Shown in pieces: positions 25,273-33,007 of a stretch of 64,000 bases of DNA (positions within the stretch are counted from its first letter, which is position 1; each line of letters begins with the position of its first letter). Source of the DNA: Pontibacterium sp964228735 (GTDB lineage Bacteria > Pseudomonadota > Gammaproteobacteria > Pseudomonadales > Balneatricaceae). Under the pieces are notes generated by a model that was given only the letters and a program-made list of their open reading frames with translations, was not told the DNA's origin and ran no database searches. The position numbers and the translations under genes are program-made. Where the stretch lies: the NCBI RefSeq assembly GCF_964228735.1, contig NZ_CAXRBQ010000086.1:62001-126000 (forward strand), given 5' to 3'.

Positions 25273-26589
25273 TTAGGTTGATGGCCTGTGTGATTGCAGT
25301 CTGGTCTGCACCTGATGCCAGTAATACGCCGCCCAGGTCATCAGTGCCGCCAGGCTCATGGCGATCAGAGTGGCGATGGCGGCGCCGTTGATACTGTAAC
25401 GGGGGATCAACCAGAGGTTGCACAGGGCATCAATTGACAGGGTCAGGCAGCCGATCACCACCACGTAGGTGCCGCGATGGCTGTACTGCAGCCAGGTGGA
25501 GGAAAATGCTGCCAACGCCCACACAGCGTAGCCCGAAATCAGGTAGATCAGCGCCTGTTGGGCCTGCAGGAAGTCTTCGCCAAAGAAGGAGAGCAACCAC
25601 TGTCCGGCGACGATCAGGAATAGGGTAAGTGTGACAATCACCAGAGTGATCAGCTTCTGGCCGCGCCAGAACAAAGTGCGAGCCGTGTGTTCACCCTGTT
25701 CCATCGCCGGTGCGATCAACGGCAGGAACAGCCCCGCGACCGTCACCTGAGCTACCGGTAGCATATGGGCGGTGGTGGCTGCCGCCGCAAAGTGGCCCAC
25801 GTCATGTTCCTGCGCCAGCAGCTCCAGCATAAACAGGTCGATCTGGTTCAGTCCCAGGGTGATCAACATCGCCAGCATCATTGGGACCGACAGCTTGAGC
25901 CAATGCTGGCCGCCACTTGTCTCCGGTGCGCGCTGTATTGTGACCAGATCCAGCTGACGCAATTTGTACCACTGCCAACCGATAATTACACAAACCGCAG
26001 TGGCACCGGAGGCGATCACCTGCCACAACTCCACCTTGGCGAATAGCGCCCAGATCGCGCCGATCAATACGATCTTCAGCAGGGGGAGGGCGATACGCCA
26101 GGGTAGGTTGGAGAGCGCCAGCAGTTTTGCGGATTGCAGTACGCGACTGAGCAACGCCCCAACGGCGATCAACGGCAGGACAAAGGACATCATCAACAGC
26201 GGATGGTGATCTTCCAGGTCGGTGCTGCTCAGATGCAGGTAACCACCGATGGCCGTACAGATAATCACCGCCAGTGAAAGGCCCGCGGCAATCAGTAGAT
26301 AGAAACGCAGAAATTCCCACACGCAACGGTTATCCCCGCGGGACAGCGGCGCCGATAGAATGCGCGGCGCCACCCGGTCACCACCTAGCAGGATCAATAC
26401 ACTGGCCAGCGCAGCGAAGGCGTAGGCTACCTTGTAGTCGCCGTATTCATGGCTTGAGAGTGTGTTGCTGAGCGTGAGGTTAAACAGGTAATCGGCCAGG
26501 AAACCCACAAACACACCCAGGAACAGAATCAGGCTGCCCTTTTTGAAGTAGTCGGGCGCAAGTGGGTCTTTAGTGTTTTGATTTTCCAT
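25273..26589 (-). CDS. Wzx-like polysaccharide flippase / lipopolysaccharide biosynthesis membrane protein
   Basis: A 438-residue inner-membrane protein with 12-14 hydrophobic helices, starting LILFLGVFVGFLADYLFNLTLS and with the ANxxGDYKVAYA-type region of the polysaccharide biosynthesis (MOP/Wzx) family. Such proteins move lipid-linked oligosaccharides across the membrane. No glycosyltransferase or polymerase is adjacent, so the glycan is unknown. The ribosome binding site before the ATG at 26589 is weak. It converges on bdhA with a 4-bp gap. Confidence 0.75.
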   Translation of the reverse strand: MENQNTKDPLAPDYFKKGSLILFLGVFVGFLADYLFNLTLSNTLSSHEYGDYKVAYAFAALASVLILLGGDRVAPRILSAPLSRGDNRCVWEFLRFYLLIAAGLSLAVIICTAIGGYLHLSSTDLEDHHPLLMMSFVLPLIAVGALLSRVLQSAKLLALSNLPWRIALPLLKIVLIGAIWALFAKVELWQVIASGATAVCVIIGWQWYKLRQLDLVTIQRAPETSGGQHWLKLSVPMMLAMLITLGLNQIDLFMLELLAQEHDVGHFAAAATTAHMLPVAQVTVAGLFLPLIAPAMEQGEHTARTLFWRGQKLITLVIVTLTLFLIVAGQWLLSFFGEDFLQAQQALIYLISGYAVWALAAFSSTWLQYSHRGTYVVVIGCLTLSIDALCNLWLIPRYSINGAAIATLIAMSLAALMTWAAYYWHQVQTRLQSHRPST

Positions 26590-26723
26590 GGGGGTGCTTA
26601 TCGCGCTGTTGGATAGCGCGAAGATATAGAAGGTGAAATGGGATGGCTATTCCACAATGGCCTAGATTAGGCCAATGGATAAGAGGCCATTTCAGGCCCA
26701 ATATCGTCATTGATGGTAGCGGA

Positions 26724-27179
26724 TTACTTGATCGGCAGTTTGGTGGTGTACTTGATCTCTTCCATAGAGAAACTGGAGGTGACATTGGATAACCCGTCGA
26801 TATCGTTGATCAGCTTTTTATAGAACACATCGAAGGTTTCGATATCCTTCACCACCACCCGCAGCAGGTAGTCCCACTCGCCGGACATGCGGTAGCACTC
26901 CACCACCTCATCAAAATACATTACCCGCTCGGCAAACTTCTCCAGCCAGGCGGAGTCGTGGTGTTGGGTTTTGATATGCACAAACACCGAAATGCCCAAT
27001 TGGATCTTGGCACCGTCCAGCAGCGCTACTCGGGCCTTGATGATGCCTTCATCTTCCAGACGTTTGATCCGCTTCCAGCAGGGGGTGGTGGACAGGTTTA
27101 CCTGCTCGGCGATCTCGCTCACCGACAGGGTGCAGTCGCTTTGCAGTAGATCAAGAATTTTTCGGTCTGTCTTGTCCAT
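26724..27179 (-). CDS. Lrp/AsnC-family regulator (DecR/YbaO-like)
   Basis: A 151-residue protein with an N-terminal helix-turn-helix (DRKILDLLQSD ... LSTTPCWKRIKRLE) and a C-terminal RAM/AsnC ligand-binding domain. The TTPCWKRI recognition helix is typical of the DecR/BkdR branch. It is divergent from a cysteine desulfhydrase-like gene, which suggests a role parallel to DecR of E. coli, which activates cysteine detoxification genes in response to cysteine. A perfect palindrome 30 bases upstream of its start is the likely operator for both genes. Confidence 0.88.
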   Translation of the reverse strand: MDKTDRKILDLLQSDCTLSVSEIAEQVNLSTTPCWKRIKRLEDEGIIKARVALLDGAKIQLGISVFVHIKTQHHDSAWLEKFAERVMYFDEVVECYRMSGEWDYLLRVVVKDIETFDVFYKKLINDIDGLSNVTSSFSMEEIKYTTKLPIK

Positions 27180-27208
27180 GGCATTTGGTTTTCTTATTGG
27201 GGCTCAGT

Positions 27209-27225
27209 GGAGAAAATATTTCTCC
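27209..27225. promoter_or_regulatory. Palindromic operator between the Lrp-type regulator and cysteine desulfhydrase
   Basis: GGAGAAAATATTTCTCC has perfect 7-base arms (GGAGAAA/TTTCTCC) around ATA. A matching half-site TTTCTCC recurs at 27260-27266. Placed in a 137-bp divergent gap, this is a strong candidate for the binding site of the adjacent Lrp-family protein. Confidence 0.65.
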
Positions 27226-27316
27226 TTTTAGGCGTAGGCTGTCAAGAACTAGCAAAAATTTTCTCCACCCCCCTTGGTAGATTAATCACAACGTTTTTTA
27301 ATCTGAAAGAGGGTAA

Positions 27317-28360
27317 ATGATGGCGTCCTGGGTAACTGAAGCAATCGGTAAAATTTCCGCAGATTATCAGCGTTCGGCGGATACACATCTGATCAAGCTG
27401 GAAGGGCTGAAGCTGAAGGGGATCGATATCTATCTGAAGGATGAAAGCACTCACCCAACTGGCAGTCTGAAGCACCGCCTGGCGCGTTCCCTGTTTCTGT
27501 ATGCGCTTTGTAACGGCAAGGTCACCAAAAACACCACCGTCGTGGAAGCTTCCTCGGGCAGTACCGCGGTATCCGAGGCGTACTTTGCGCGGATGATTGG
27601 TGTACCGTTTATCGCCGTGATGCCACGCAGTACCGCCAAGAGCAAAATCCGCCAGATCGAATTTTTTGGCGGTCGTTGCCACTTTGTGGACTGCGCAACC
27701 CAGATGCATGATGAAGCGATCAAAGTGGCAAACGAGCTGAATGGCTGCTTTATGGATCAGTTTACCTACGCCGAGCGGGCCACCGACTGGCGCGGCAACA
27801 ATAACATTGCCGAAAGCATCTTCCGGCAGATGGAAGCAGAACCCAACCCGGTGCCACACACCGTGGTGATGAGTGCGGGTACCGGCGGCACATCGGCCAC
27901 CATCGGGCGCTATATTCGCTACAAAGGGTTTGATACACAGCTGCTGGTGGTCGATCCGGAGAACTCTGTGTTCTATGACAGTTATGTCACCCGCGATGCC
28001 GGTCTGACTGCCAGTATGGGCAGCCGGATAGAGGGGATTGGTCGTCCGCAGGTGGAGGCGTCCTTTCAGTGGGATGTGATCGACACAATGATAAAGGTGG
28101 AGGATGCCGCCAGTATCGCCACGATTCTGTGGTTGGAGCAAAAAATCGGCCGTAAGGCAGGGGCATCTACCGGAACCAACTTGTGGGGTGTATTGCAGGT
28201 TGCCAAAGAGATGCAGGCTCGGGGAGAAACCGGATCAATCGTTACCCTGATGTGTGACAGCGGCGAGCGCTATCTGGATACCTATTACAGCCCGGTTTGG
28301 GTGAAGAAACATATTGGGGATGTTCAGCCCTATATCGACCAACTGGACGCCCGGTTTTGA
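27317..28360 (+). CDS. PLP-dependent L-cysteine desulfhydrase (Cds1-like)
   Basis: A 347-residue type II fold PLP enzyme of the cysteine synthase superfamily. The PLP lysine sits in HPTGSLKHR (Lys52), the substrate loop in EASSGSTAVSEA, and the phosphate-binding loop in SAGTGGTSATIG. Length and the overall pattern match the Cds1 type (L-cysteine desulfhydrase, such as the ~346-residue mycobacterial enzyme) rather than CysK/CysM. It would split cysteine to pyruvate, ammonia and hydrogen sulfide. ATGATG gives two possible starts (27317 or 27320) after AGAGGG. It is divergent from a DecR-like regulator. A cysteine synthase-like activity cannot be excluded. Confidence 0.8.
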   Translation: MMASWVTEAIGKISADYQRSADTHLIKLEGLKLKGIDIYLKDESTHPTGSLKHRLARSLFLYALCNGKVTKNTTVVEASSGSTAVSEAYFARMIGVPFIAVMPRSTAKSKIRQIEFFGGRCHFVDCATQMHDEAIKVANELNGCFMDQFTYAERATDWRGNNNIAESIFRQMEAEPNPVPHTVVMSAGTGGTSATIGRYIRYKGFDTQLLVVDPENSVFYDSYVTRDAGLTASMGSRIEGIGRPQVEASFQWDVIDTMIKVEDAASIATILWLEQKIGRKAGASTGTNLWGVLQVAKEMQARGETGSIVTLMCDSGERYLDTYYSPVWVKKHIGDVQPYIDQLDARF

Positions 28361-28815
28361 GCCCTGTTTTGGGGCGTCGGGATTCGATGCTGCCCCAATT
28401 TTGTGCCCTTATTTCAGCAAGATAGGAGTCCCCTGCCAATTTGCCGGGTTACTTCTGGCGTCATTACGAACAGAGTAGTCGCATGCAGGCGCAGTTAATC
28501 CTGAATTTTGTTACCATATACGCGCTGGGCGAAACGGTGTTGTAGATCTTTAAATATGGCGTCGTGATGATGTCTGGCAGGCCGCTGATCACCGAGGTGG
28601 GTGAGCGGTAACTACAGCATTCTGAATACGGCTTTATTTGCCGTCTTCAGGCCTGCATGAGATGGCTAACTATCGGTGTATCTGTGGCTAATCTAGAGAA
28701 TACCGATTTTTATCTATCTCGTCTGCGTGCATAATTCGCATTTGGGATTTAATAACGTGGCCCCGCCCCCTTTCTGACAGGCGCGGCCAGCTGCTAAGCA
28801 ATAGGTATATATTCG
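28361..28815. other. 455-bp gap with structured leader upstream of purE
   Basis: No gene is visible. Several short hairpins are: CCGCT (28582-28586) with AGCGG (28604-28608), and ACGGC (28628-28632) with GCCGT (28640-28644). No PurR box (ACGCAAACGTTTGCGT) was seen. The promoter of purEK must lie here, but I cannot place it. Confidence 0.4.
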
Positions 28816-29298
28816 ATGGGCACAGCACAAGTCAGCATCATTATGGGTTCTCGCTCCGATTGGGAAACCATGAAAAACGCAACCAAACCACTGAGCGAGC
28901 TGGGTGTAGAATTCGACACACAGGTTGTATCCGCTCACCGTACGCCAGAGCGTCTGTTTGAGTTCGCGACTGAAGCGCACAACCGTGGCGTGGAAGTGAT
29001 CATCGCTGGTGCGGGCGGTGCTGCTCACCTGGCGGGTATGGCGGCGTCCATGACTCACCTGCCAGTGATCGCTGTGCCTGTAGCAAGCAAAAACCTCAAA
29101 GGCATGGACAGCCTGCTGTCCATGGTTCAGATGCCAAAAGGCGTAGCCGTTGCCTGTCAGGCGATTGGTGAAGCCGGTGCCTACAACGCAGGCCTGATGG
29201 CTGCACAGATGCTGGCGCTGAAAGACGAAGCACTGAGCCAGCGTCTGCAGGACTGGCGTAAAAACCAGACTGACAATGTGCCTGTGGAGGTCGAATAA
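28816..29298 (+). CDS. purE: N5-carboxyaminoimidazole ribonucleotide mutase
   Basis: A 160-residue class I PurE. The N-terminal GSRSDWETM, the SAHRTPERLFEF motif with the active-site histidine and the AGAGGAAHLAGM loop are all present. It converts N5-CAIR to CAIR in purine synthesis, acting as an octamer in the cytoplasm. Its stop overlaps by one base the start of purK, the partner enzyme, so the two are coupled. Confidence 0.96.
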   Translation: MGTAQVSIIMGSRSDWETMKNATKPLSELGVEFDTQVVSAHRTPERLFEFATEAHNRGVEVIIAGAGGAAHLAGMAASMTHLPVIAVPVASKNLKGMDSLLSMVQMPKGVAVACQAIGEAGAYNAGLMAAQMLALKDEALSQRLQDWRKNQTDNVPVEVE

Positions 29299-30407
29299 TG
29301 AACGTAGCTGTCGTTGGGTGCGGGCAACTTGCTCGAATGCTTGCACTTGCCGGTTGGCCTATGGGATATCGCTTCTCGTTCCTGGCGATGCCAGGCGAGA
29401 ACCGCGGCTGCGTGGAAGGCTTGGGAACCATTGTTGAGTTCCAGCCTGAGCAGAGCATGGAAGAGCTTTATGAAGCAATGGGTAAACCTGATGTGGTGAC
29501 CGTTGAACGCGAGCACCTGGACGTAGAGCTGCTGAAAGCATTTCAGCCATTCTGCGCCGTTTGCCCAAGTCCAGATGCTGTGAAAATCTGCCAGCACCGT
29601 GGTCGCGAAAAGCGTTTCCTCAACGGTATCGGCATTCCGACAGCACCGTTCAAACTGGCTGCGAACGATGACGAGCTGCGCCAGGGTATCGCCGAAATGG
29701 GCTTCCCGGTGCTGGTCAAGACCTGTGAAGAGGGTTACGACGGCTACGGCCAGTGGATGCTCCGTACAGAAGAAGACTTTGCTGAGCTGATGGCACTGGA
29801 TTCCCGTCCAGAGCTGGTAATCGAAGGCCTGGTGAAGTTCGAGCGCGAAGTTTCCCTGGTGGCTGCACGTAACACCGAAGGTGAAGTGGCGTTTTATCCA
29901 CTGACTGAGAACTACCACAGCAACGGCATTCTGCTGACCTCCATCGTACCGGCTGAACTGCCTTCACCCGAGCTGGTGGAACAGGCTGAAGAGATCGGCC
30001 GCAAAGTGCTGGACGCAATGGATTACGTGGGTGTGCTGGCGATTGAGCTGTTTGTCACCGACGAGGGGCTGGTGGTCAACGAGCTGGCGCCGCGCGTGCA
30101 CAACAGCGGTCACTGGACACAAGCGCTGAACGTAAGCTCCCAGTTTGAAAACCACCTGCGTGCAATCACCTCGCTGGGCCTGGGTAACACCCAGCCAAGC
30201 CAGTGTGTGGGCATGGTCAACCTGCTGGGTTGTCGCCCAACCAAAGCGCAGCAAAGCCTGAGCAATGTTCAGGTTCACCAGTACAACAAATCCCTCCGCC
30301 CTGGTCGAAAAGTGGGTCATCTAAACCTTTGGAATGATGATCGCGCCCAACTTCTGGACCAACTCAATAGTATCAAGCAGGATTTGTACGGTCCTGATTC
30401 CGTATGA
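29298..30407 (+). CDS. purK: N5-carboxyaminoimidazole ribonucleotide synthase
   Basis: A 369-residue ATP-grasp enzyme that carboxylates AIR with bicarbonate and ATP to N5-CAIR. N-terminal VGCGQLARMLALAGWPMG, the ATP-grasp stretch LVKTCEEGYDGYGQW and the C-terminal NELAPRVHNSGHWT motif are diagnostic. ATG at 29298 overlaps the purE stop. A 552-bp gap with an nhaA leader follows. Confidence 0.95.
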   Translation: MNVAVVGCGQLARMLALAGWPMGYRFSFLAMPGENRGCVEGLGTIVEFQPEQSMEELYEAMGKPDVVTVEREHLDVELLKAFQPFCAVCPSPDAVKICQHRGREKRFLNGIGIPTAPFKLAANDDELRQGIAEMGFPVLVKTCEEGYDGYGQWMLRTEEDFAELMALDSRPELVIEGLVKFEREVSLVAARNTEGEVAFYPLTENYHSNGILLTSIVPAELPSPELVEQAEEIGRKVLDAMDYVGVLAIELFVTDEGLVVNELAPRVHNSGHWTQALNVSSQFENHLRAITSLGLGNTQPSQCVGMVNLLGCRPTKAQQSLSNVQVHQYNKSLRPGRKVGHLNLWNDDRAQLLDQLNSIKQDLYGPDSV

Positions 30408-30833
30408 TATAAGTTACGGCCATCGCGCGTTGCAGCATGTAAAAACAGTTATGCTTGCAACGCTGGCTGTACACATTTTCGTGTTGCAGAGGTGTTCCAC
30501 AAGAACGCCTCTGGCCCCGTTATGACGTGTAAGGAAAATGCCTTGTAAGGGCTTTATCGAAGCTTTCCAGGCTGGGGTATGTGTTACAGATGGCGAAAGC
30601 CCGTTGATTTGATGACGAGCAAGGATGAGGCTCGGGTTTCTGTTTAGTGTGTTTAACGCGCTTGATTGGCGAACTTTTTGCAAGGTTTCATCTCTGATGA
30701 AAGGCCTGCGATTTTCGCTGTAGAGGCATTAAATCATTTACCACAGTTACTTATAGTTCAGACAATGCGTAACAGATGTTTTGTCGTTATGAGTATGTAA
30801 TCCCCATTGAGAATTCTGATAAAGTGACACGTC
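30408..30833. other. Long spacer upstream of nhaA with hairpins but no gene
   Basis: Contains hairpins GAGGTGTTC/GAACGCCTC (30489-30511, one G-T pair) and TTTCATC/GATGAAA (30686-30702). Neither has a T run. Together with the structured element that follows, it suggests a long nhaA 5' untranslated region or an upstream small transcript. Nothing protein-like is supported. Confidence 0.4.
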
Positions 30834-30938
30834 TAAGACTTTAGTCGGTGGCAATCAGATAGCCAAAATGGCTCCCGAAGTGGTTCGGGATTTAGCTGAT
30901 TGATCCGTCCGAATGACGTCTTAAGTCGTGCGAATCAG
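30834..30938 (+). promoter_or_regulatory. Structured nhaA leader, candidate cation riboswitch
   Basis: Pairings read directly: an outer helix TAAGAC (30834-30839) with GTCTTA (30918-30923); TCGG (30845-30848) with CCGA (30909-30912); CAATCAG (30852-30858) with CTGATTG (30896-30902); and two hairpins inside it, AGCC/GGCT (30861-30873) and CCCGAA/TTCGGG (30874-30889), which abut. This is a three-way junction on a segmented stem. CTGATT can instead pair with AATCAG at 30933-30938, close to the ribosome binding site (GGAG at 30950), giving a switch-like alternative. nhaA genes of proteobacteria are known targets of the nhaA-I (lithium/sodium-class) riboswitch family; membership here is inference. 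Confidence 0.55.
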
Positions 30939-30959
30939 AGATTGTGATTGGAGCATAAG

Positions 30960-32429
30960 ATGAGACCGAAACGCAGAGTTAAGGGCAAAGAGTACATAGC
31001 GCCGTGGGAAAAGGCGTTTAACAGCGTTCTCTCTCCGCTTGAGGAGTTCATTCACCGTCAGACCACCAGTGGTGTGTTGCTGATGTTGTGTGCGGTAGTT
31101 GCGCTAATAATTGCCAACACTGGTTTCTACGAACAATACCATCACTTCTTCCAACTGCATTTCACAGTTGGCGTAGAAGGCTTCCAACTGTCTAAAACAT
31201 TACACCACTGGATTAACGATGGCCTGATGGCGATCTTCTTCCTGGTCGTAGGTTTGGAACTTAAACGCGAGCTGCTCGTTGGCGAACTGTCCGACGTGAA
31301 ACAGGCTCTGTTGCCGATTATCGCTGCAGTAGGCGGCATGGTCGTACCAGCATTGATCTATATGGGTATCAATGCGGGTAGCCCAACCTTTGTAGGGTGG
31401 GGTATCCCAATGGCAACCGATATCGCTTTCGCTCTGGGTGCGCTGGCGCTGTTAGGGAGCCGTATTCCGACTAGTTTGCTGTTGTTCCTTGTAGCACTGG
31501 CGATCGTGGATGACTTGGGCGCGGTTATCGTTATTGCCCTGTTCTACACCGAAAGTCTGAACATGGGCGCCATGGGTATTGCTGCATTGTGTGTAGCGAT
31601 CCTCATCAGCTTTAACAAAGGTGGTATCCGCCGCCAGTCTCCTTACCTGTTCATCGGAGCAATCCTGTGGATTGCGATGCTGAAGAGTGGTGTACACGCA
31701 ACCCTTGCCGGGGTGCTGCTGGCGTTCACCATGCCGATGAAACCGAAATATGATCCGAAGCGTTTCATCTGTCAGATGAAGATGACCCTTGATCAGATCA
31801 AGGAGTCGTACAAACGTAATGCGAACATCATGGTGAATGATGAGCTGCGTTCCCGTGTGCACCATCTGGGTGAAGGTGTAAACCTGGCTCAGGCGCCGGC
31901 ACAGCAGCTGGAACATGCATTGCACCTGCCATCTGCGTATATCGTAATCCCGATCTTTGCGCTGGCTAACGCGGGTGTGCCGATTGAGTTTGGTAGCTTC
32001 GGCGACGTGCTGACCGATCCGGTTGCTCTGGGTGTTATTTTTGGTCTGGTAGTCGGTAAGCTGATCGGTATTGCTGGTCTGAGTTGGGTTGCAGTGAAGA
32101 TGGGGCTTTGTAAGCTGCCAGCGGATCTGAACTTCAACCATATTGTCGGCGTAGCGTTCATGGGTGGTATCGGTTTCACCATGTCCATCTTCATCGCTGA
32201 GCTTGGCTTTGCGGGCTCGCCACACGATCTGCTCATGGCGAAAACAGGTATCCTGTTTGCGTCCTTGGTATCCGGTCTGATCGGCTTCACCTGGTTGTAC
32301 ATGATGACCAAGAAGCAGGTGAAAGAACCTGAGGTTGAGTCCGAGGTGGAAGCAGATACAGCTGAACCGGCCGAGGAAGAGACTAAGATCGCTGAGGAAA
32401 CTCCTAAGACGGCTGAGTCTAGCACCTAA
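30960..32429 (+). CDS. nhaA: Na+/H+ antiporter NhaA
   Basis: A 489-residue inner-membrane sodium/proton antiporter. The essential paired aspartates lie in ALAIVDDLGAVI, WINDGLMAIFFLVVGLELKREL is intact, and the C-terminal half holds GGIGFTMSIFIAELGF. It has a long hydrophilic insert (residues ~270-310) and a C-terminal acidic tail of about 40 residues rich in Glu, Ala and Thr, longer than the 388-residue E. coli protein. ATG at 30960 has GGAG six bases upstream; the TTG at 30948 is unlikely. It expels Na+ or Li+ at alkaline pH. Control by the NhaR homologue and by the structured leader is plausible. Confidence 0.94.
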   Translation: MRPKRRVKGKEYIAPWEKAFNSVLSPLEEFIHRQTTSGVLLMLCAVVALIIANTGFYEQYHHFFQLHFTVGVEGFQLSKTLHHWINDGLMAIFFLVVGLELKRELLVGELSDVKQALLPIIAAVGGMVVPALIYMGINAGSPTFVGWGIPMATDIAFALGALALLGSRIPTSLLLFLVALAIVDDLGAVIVIALFYTESLNMGAMGIAALCVAILISFNKGGIRRQSPYLFIGAILWIAMLKSGVHATLAGVLLAFTMPMKPKYDPKRFICQMKMTLDQIKESYKRNANIMVNDELRSRVHHLGEGVNLAQAPAQQLEHALHLPSAYIVIPIFALANAGVPIEFGSFGDVLTDPVALGVIFGLVVGKLIGIAGLSWVAVKMGLCKLPADLNFNHIVGVAFMGGIGFTMSIFIAELGFAGSPHDLLMAKTGILFASLVSGLIGFTWLYMMTKKQVKEPEVESEVEADTAEPAEEETKIAEETPKTAESST

Positions 32430-32476
32430 GGAATAGCGTCAAGATGCTCCCAGTGAGCATCTAAGCCAGACATGCG

Positions 32477-32512
32477 AAAGCCCTGCTCTATGAGCGGGGC
32501 TTTTTTATTTGT
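32477..32512 (+). terminator. Intrinsic terminator of nhaA
   Basis: AAAGCCCTGCTC and GAGCGGGGCTTTTTT form a stem (one mismatch) around TAT with a T run, starting 48 bases after the stop. Confidence 0.85.
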
Positions 32513-32610
32513 GTTCGTCTACAACGTGATTAGGGCAGGGAGGGCAGTCCTGAGGTTGTCTACAGTGGGGCTTAGTAGGCGTAGTGAGAGATACTCCGCG
32601 GCCGGAATGA

Positions 32611-32742
32611 TCGTTTCAGCCTTTGGGCTGCAACGACCCTGCTGAAGCAGGGCTTTGGCGTGAACGCCTCGTCTCAAATAGCATCGTGGGATGCTATTTG
32701 TCGAACCTCCGGTTCTCCTCCGGCAGCTGTCTGGCGACAGCT
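32611..32742. repeat. Run of six consecutive hairpins beside tRNA-Leu
   Basis: Stem-loops follow one another: TCGTT-t-CAGCC/GGCTG-c-AACGA (32611-32636), CCCTGC-TGAA-GCAGGG (32637-32652), GGCG-TGAA-CGCC (32657-32668), an 11-bp stem CAAATAGCATC/GATGCTATTTG with loop GTGG (32675-32700), GAACC-TCC-GGTTC (32703-32715), and AGCTGTC-TGGC-GACAGCT (32725-32742). All stems except the internal mismatch in the first are perfect. No protein is coded. A seventh hairpin, the terminator at 32746-32790, follows directly. The role is not known; transcription could come from either side. Confidence 0.7.
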
Positions 32743-32745
32743 AAT

Positions 32746-32790
32746 ACAAACAAAAAGGCCCCACTCGATGAGCAGGGCCTTTTTGTTTGT
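32746..32790. terminator. Very strong bidirectional terminator
   Basis: ACAAACAAAAAGGCCC (32746-32761) pairs perfectly over 16 bases with its complement at 32775-32790, with CTC/GAG pairing in the loop. The A and T runs make it work on both strands; on the minus strand it ends the tRNA-Leu transcript seven bases after its CCA end. Confidence 0.85.
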
Positions 32791-32796
32791 AATCTG

Positions 32797-32883
32797 TGGT
32801 ACCAGCGGCCGGACTCGAACCGGCACACCCGTTAAGGCGGGGGATTTTGAATCCCCTGTGTCTACCAATTTCACCACGCTGGC
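32797..32883 (-). tRNA. tRNA-Leu (anticodon CAA)
   Basis: An 87-nucleotide class II tRNA with a long variable arm. Acceptor GCCAGCG pairs with CGCTGGT (one G-U), the D arm holds GTGAAATTGGTAGAC, the anticodon loop is TTCAAAA (anticodon CAA) in the stem GGGGA/TCCCC, and the T loop is GGTTCGAGTCC. CCA is encoded. A strong terminator follows immediately. Confidence 0.95.
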
Positions 32884-32896
32884 ACAGTGAGGGCGT

Positions 32897-32924
32897 ATTA
32901 TAGGTAGGTTTCACGATGCGTCAA
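32897..32924 (-). promoter_or_regulatory. Sigma-70 promoter of tRNA-Leu
   Basis: On the minus strand TTGACG (32924-32919), a 16-base spacer and a perfect TATAAT (32902-32897) sit 14 bases upstream of the tRNA, with a GC-rich discriminator (ACGCCC) typical of stable RNA promoters. Confidence 0.8.
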
Positions 32925-33007
32925 TCACTTAGTGGTCATTTTTCTGCAAAAACTTCCCAATTCCGTTAGAATGCGCGGTCTTCAAATTGCGAGTGTAAGT
33001 ACGCTGC

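Noticed and set aside
27180..27316. FNR site in the regulator/desulfhydrase gap
   Set aside because: No TTGAT-N4-ATCAA-like sequence; the palindrome there is of another type.
30334..30525. Small frame overlapping the purK end
   Set aside because: Out of frame with purK, no start signal, no family.
32611..32742. CRISPR array or integron attC sites as explanation for the hairpin run
   Set aside because: The hairpins differ in sequence and length, have no constant repeat and spacer, no attC core sites, and no cas or integrase gene is near.
32623..32890. Frames across the hairpin array and tRNA-Leu
   Set aside because: They run through a tRNA and the terminator; the translated products are meaningless.
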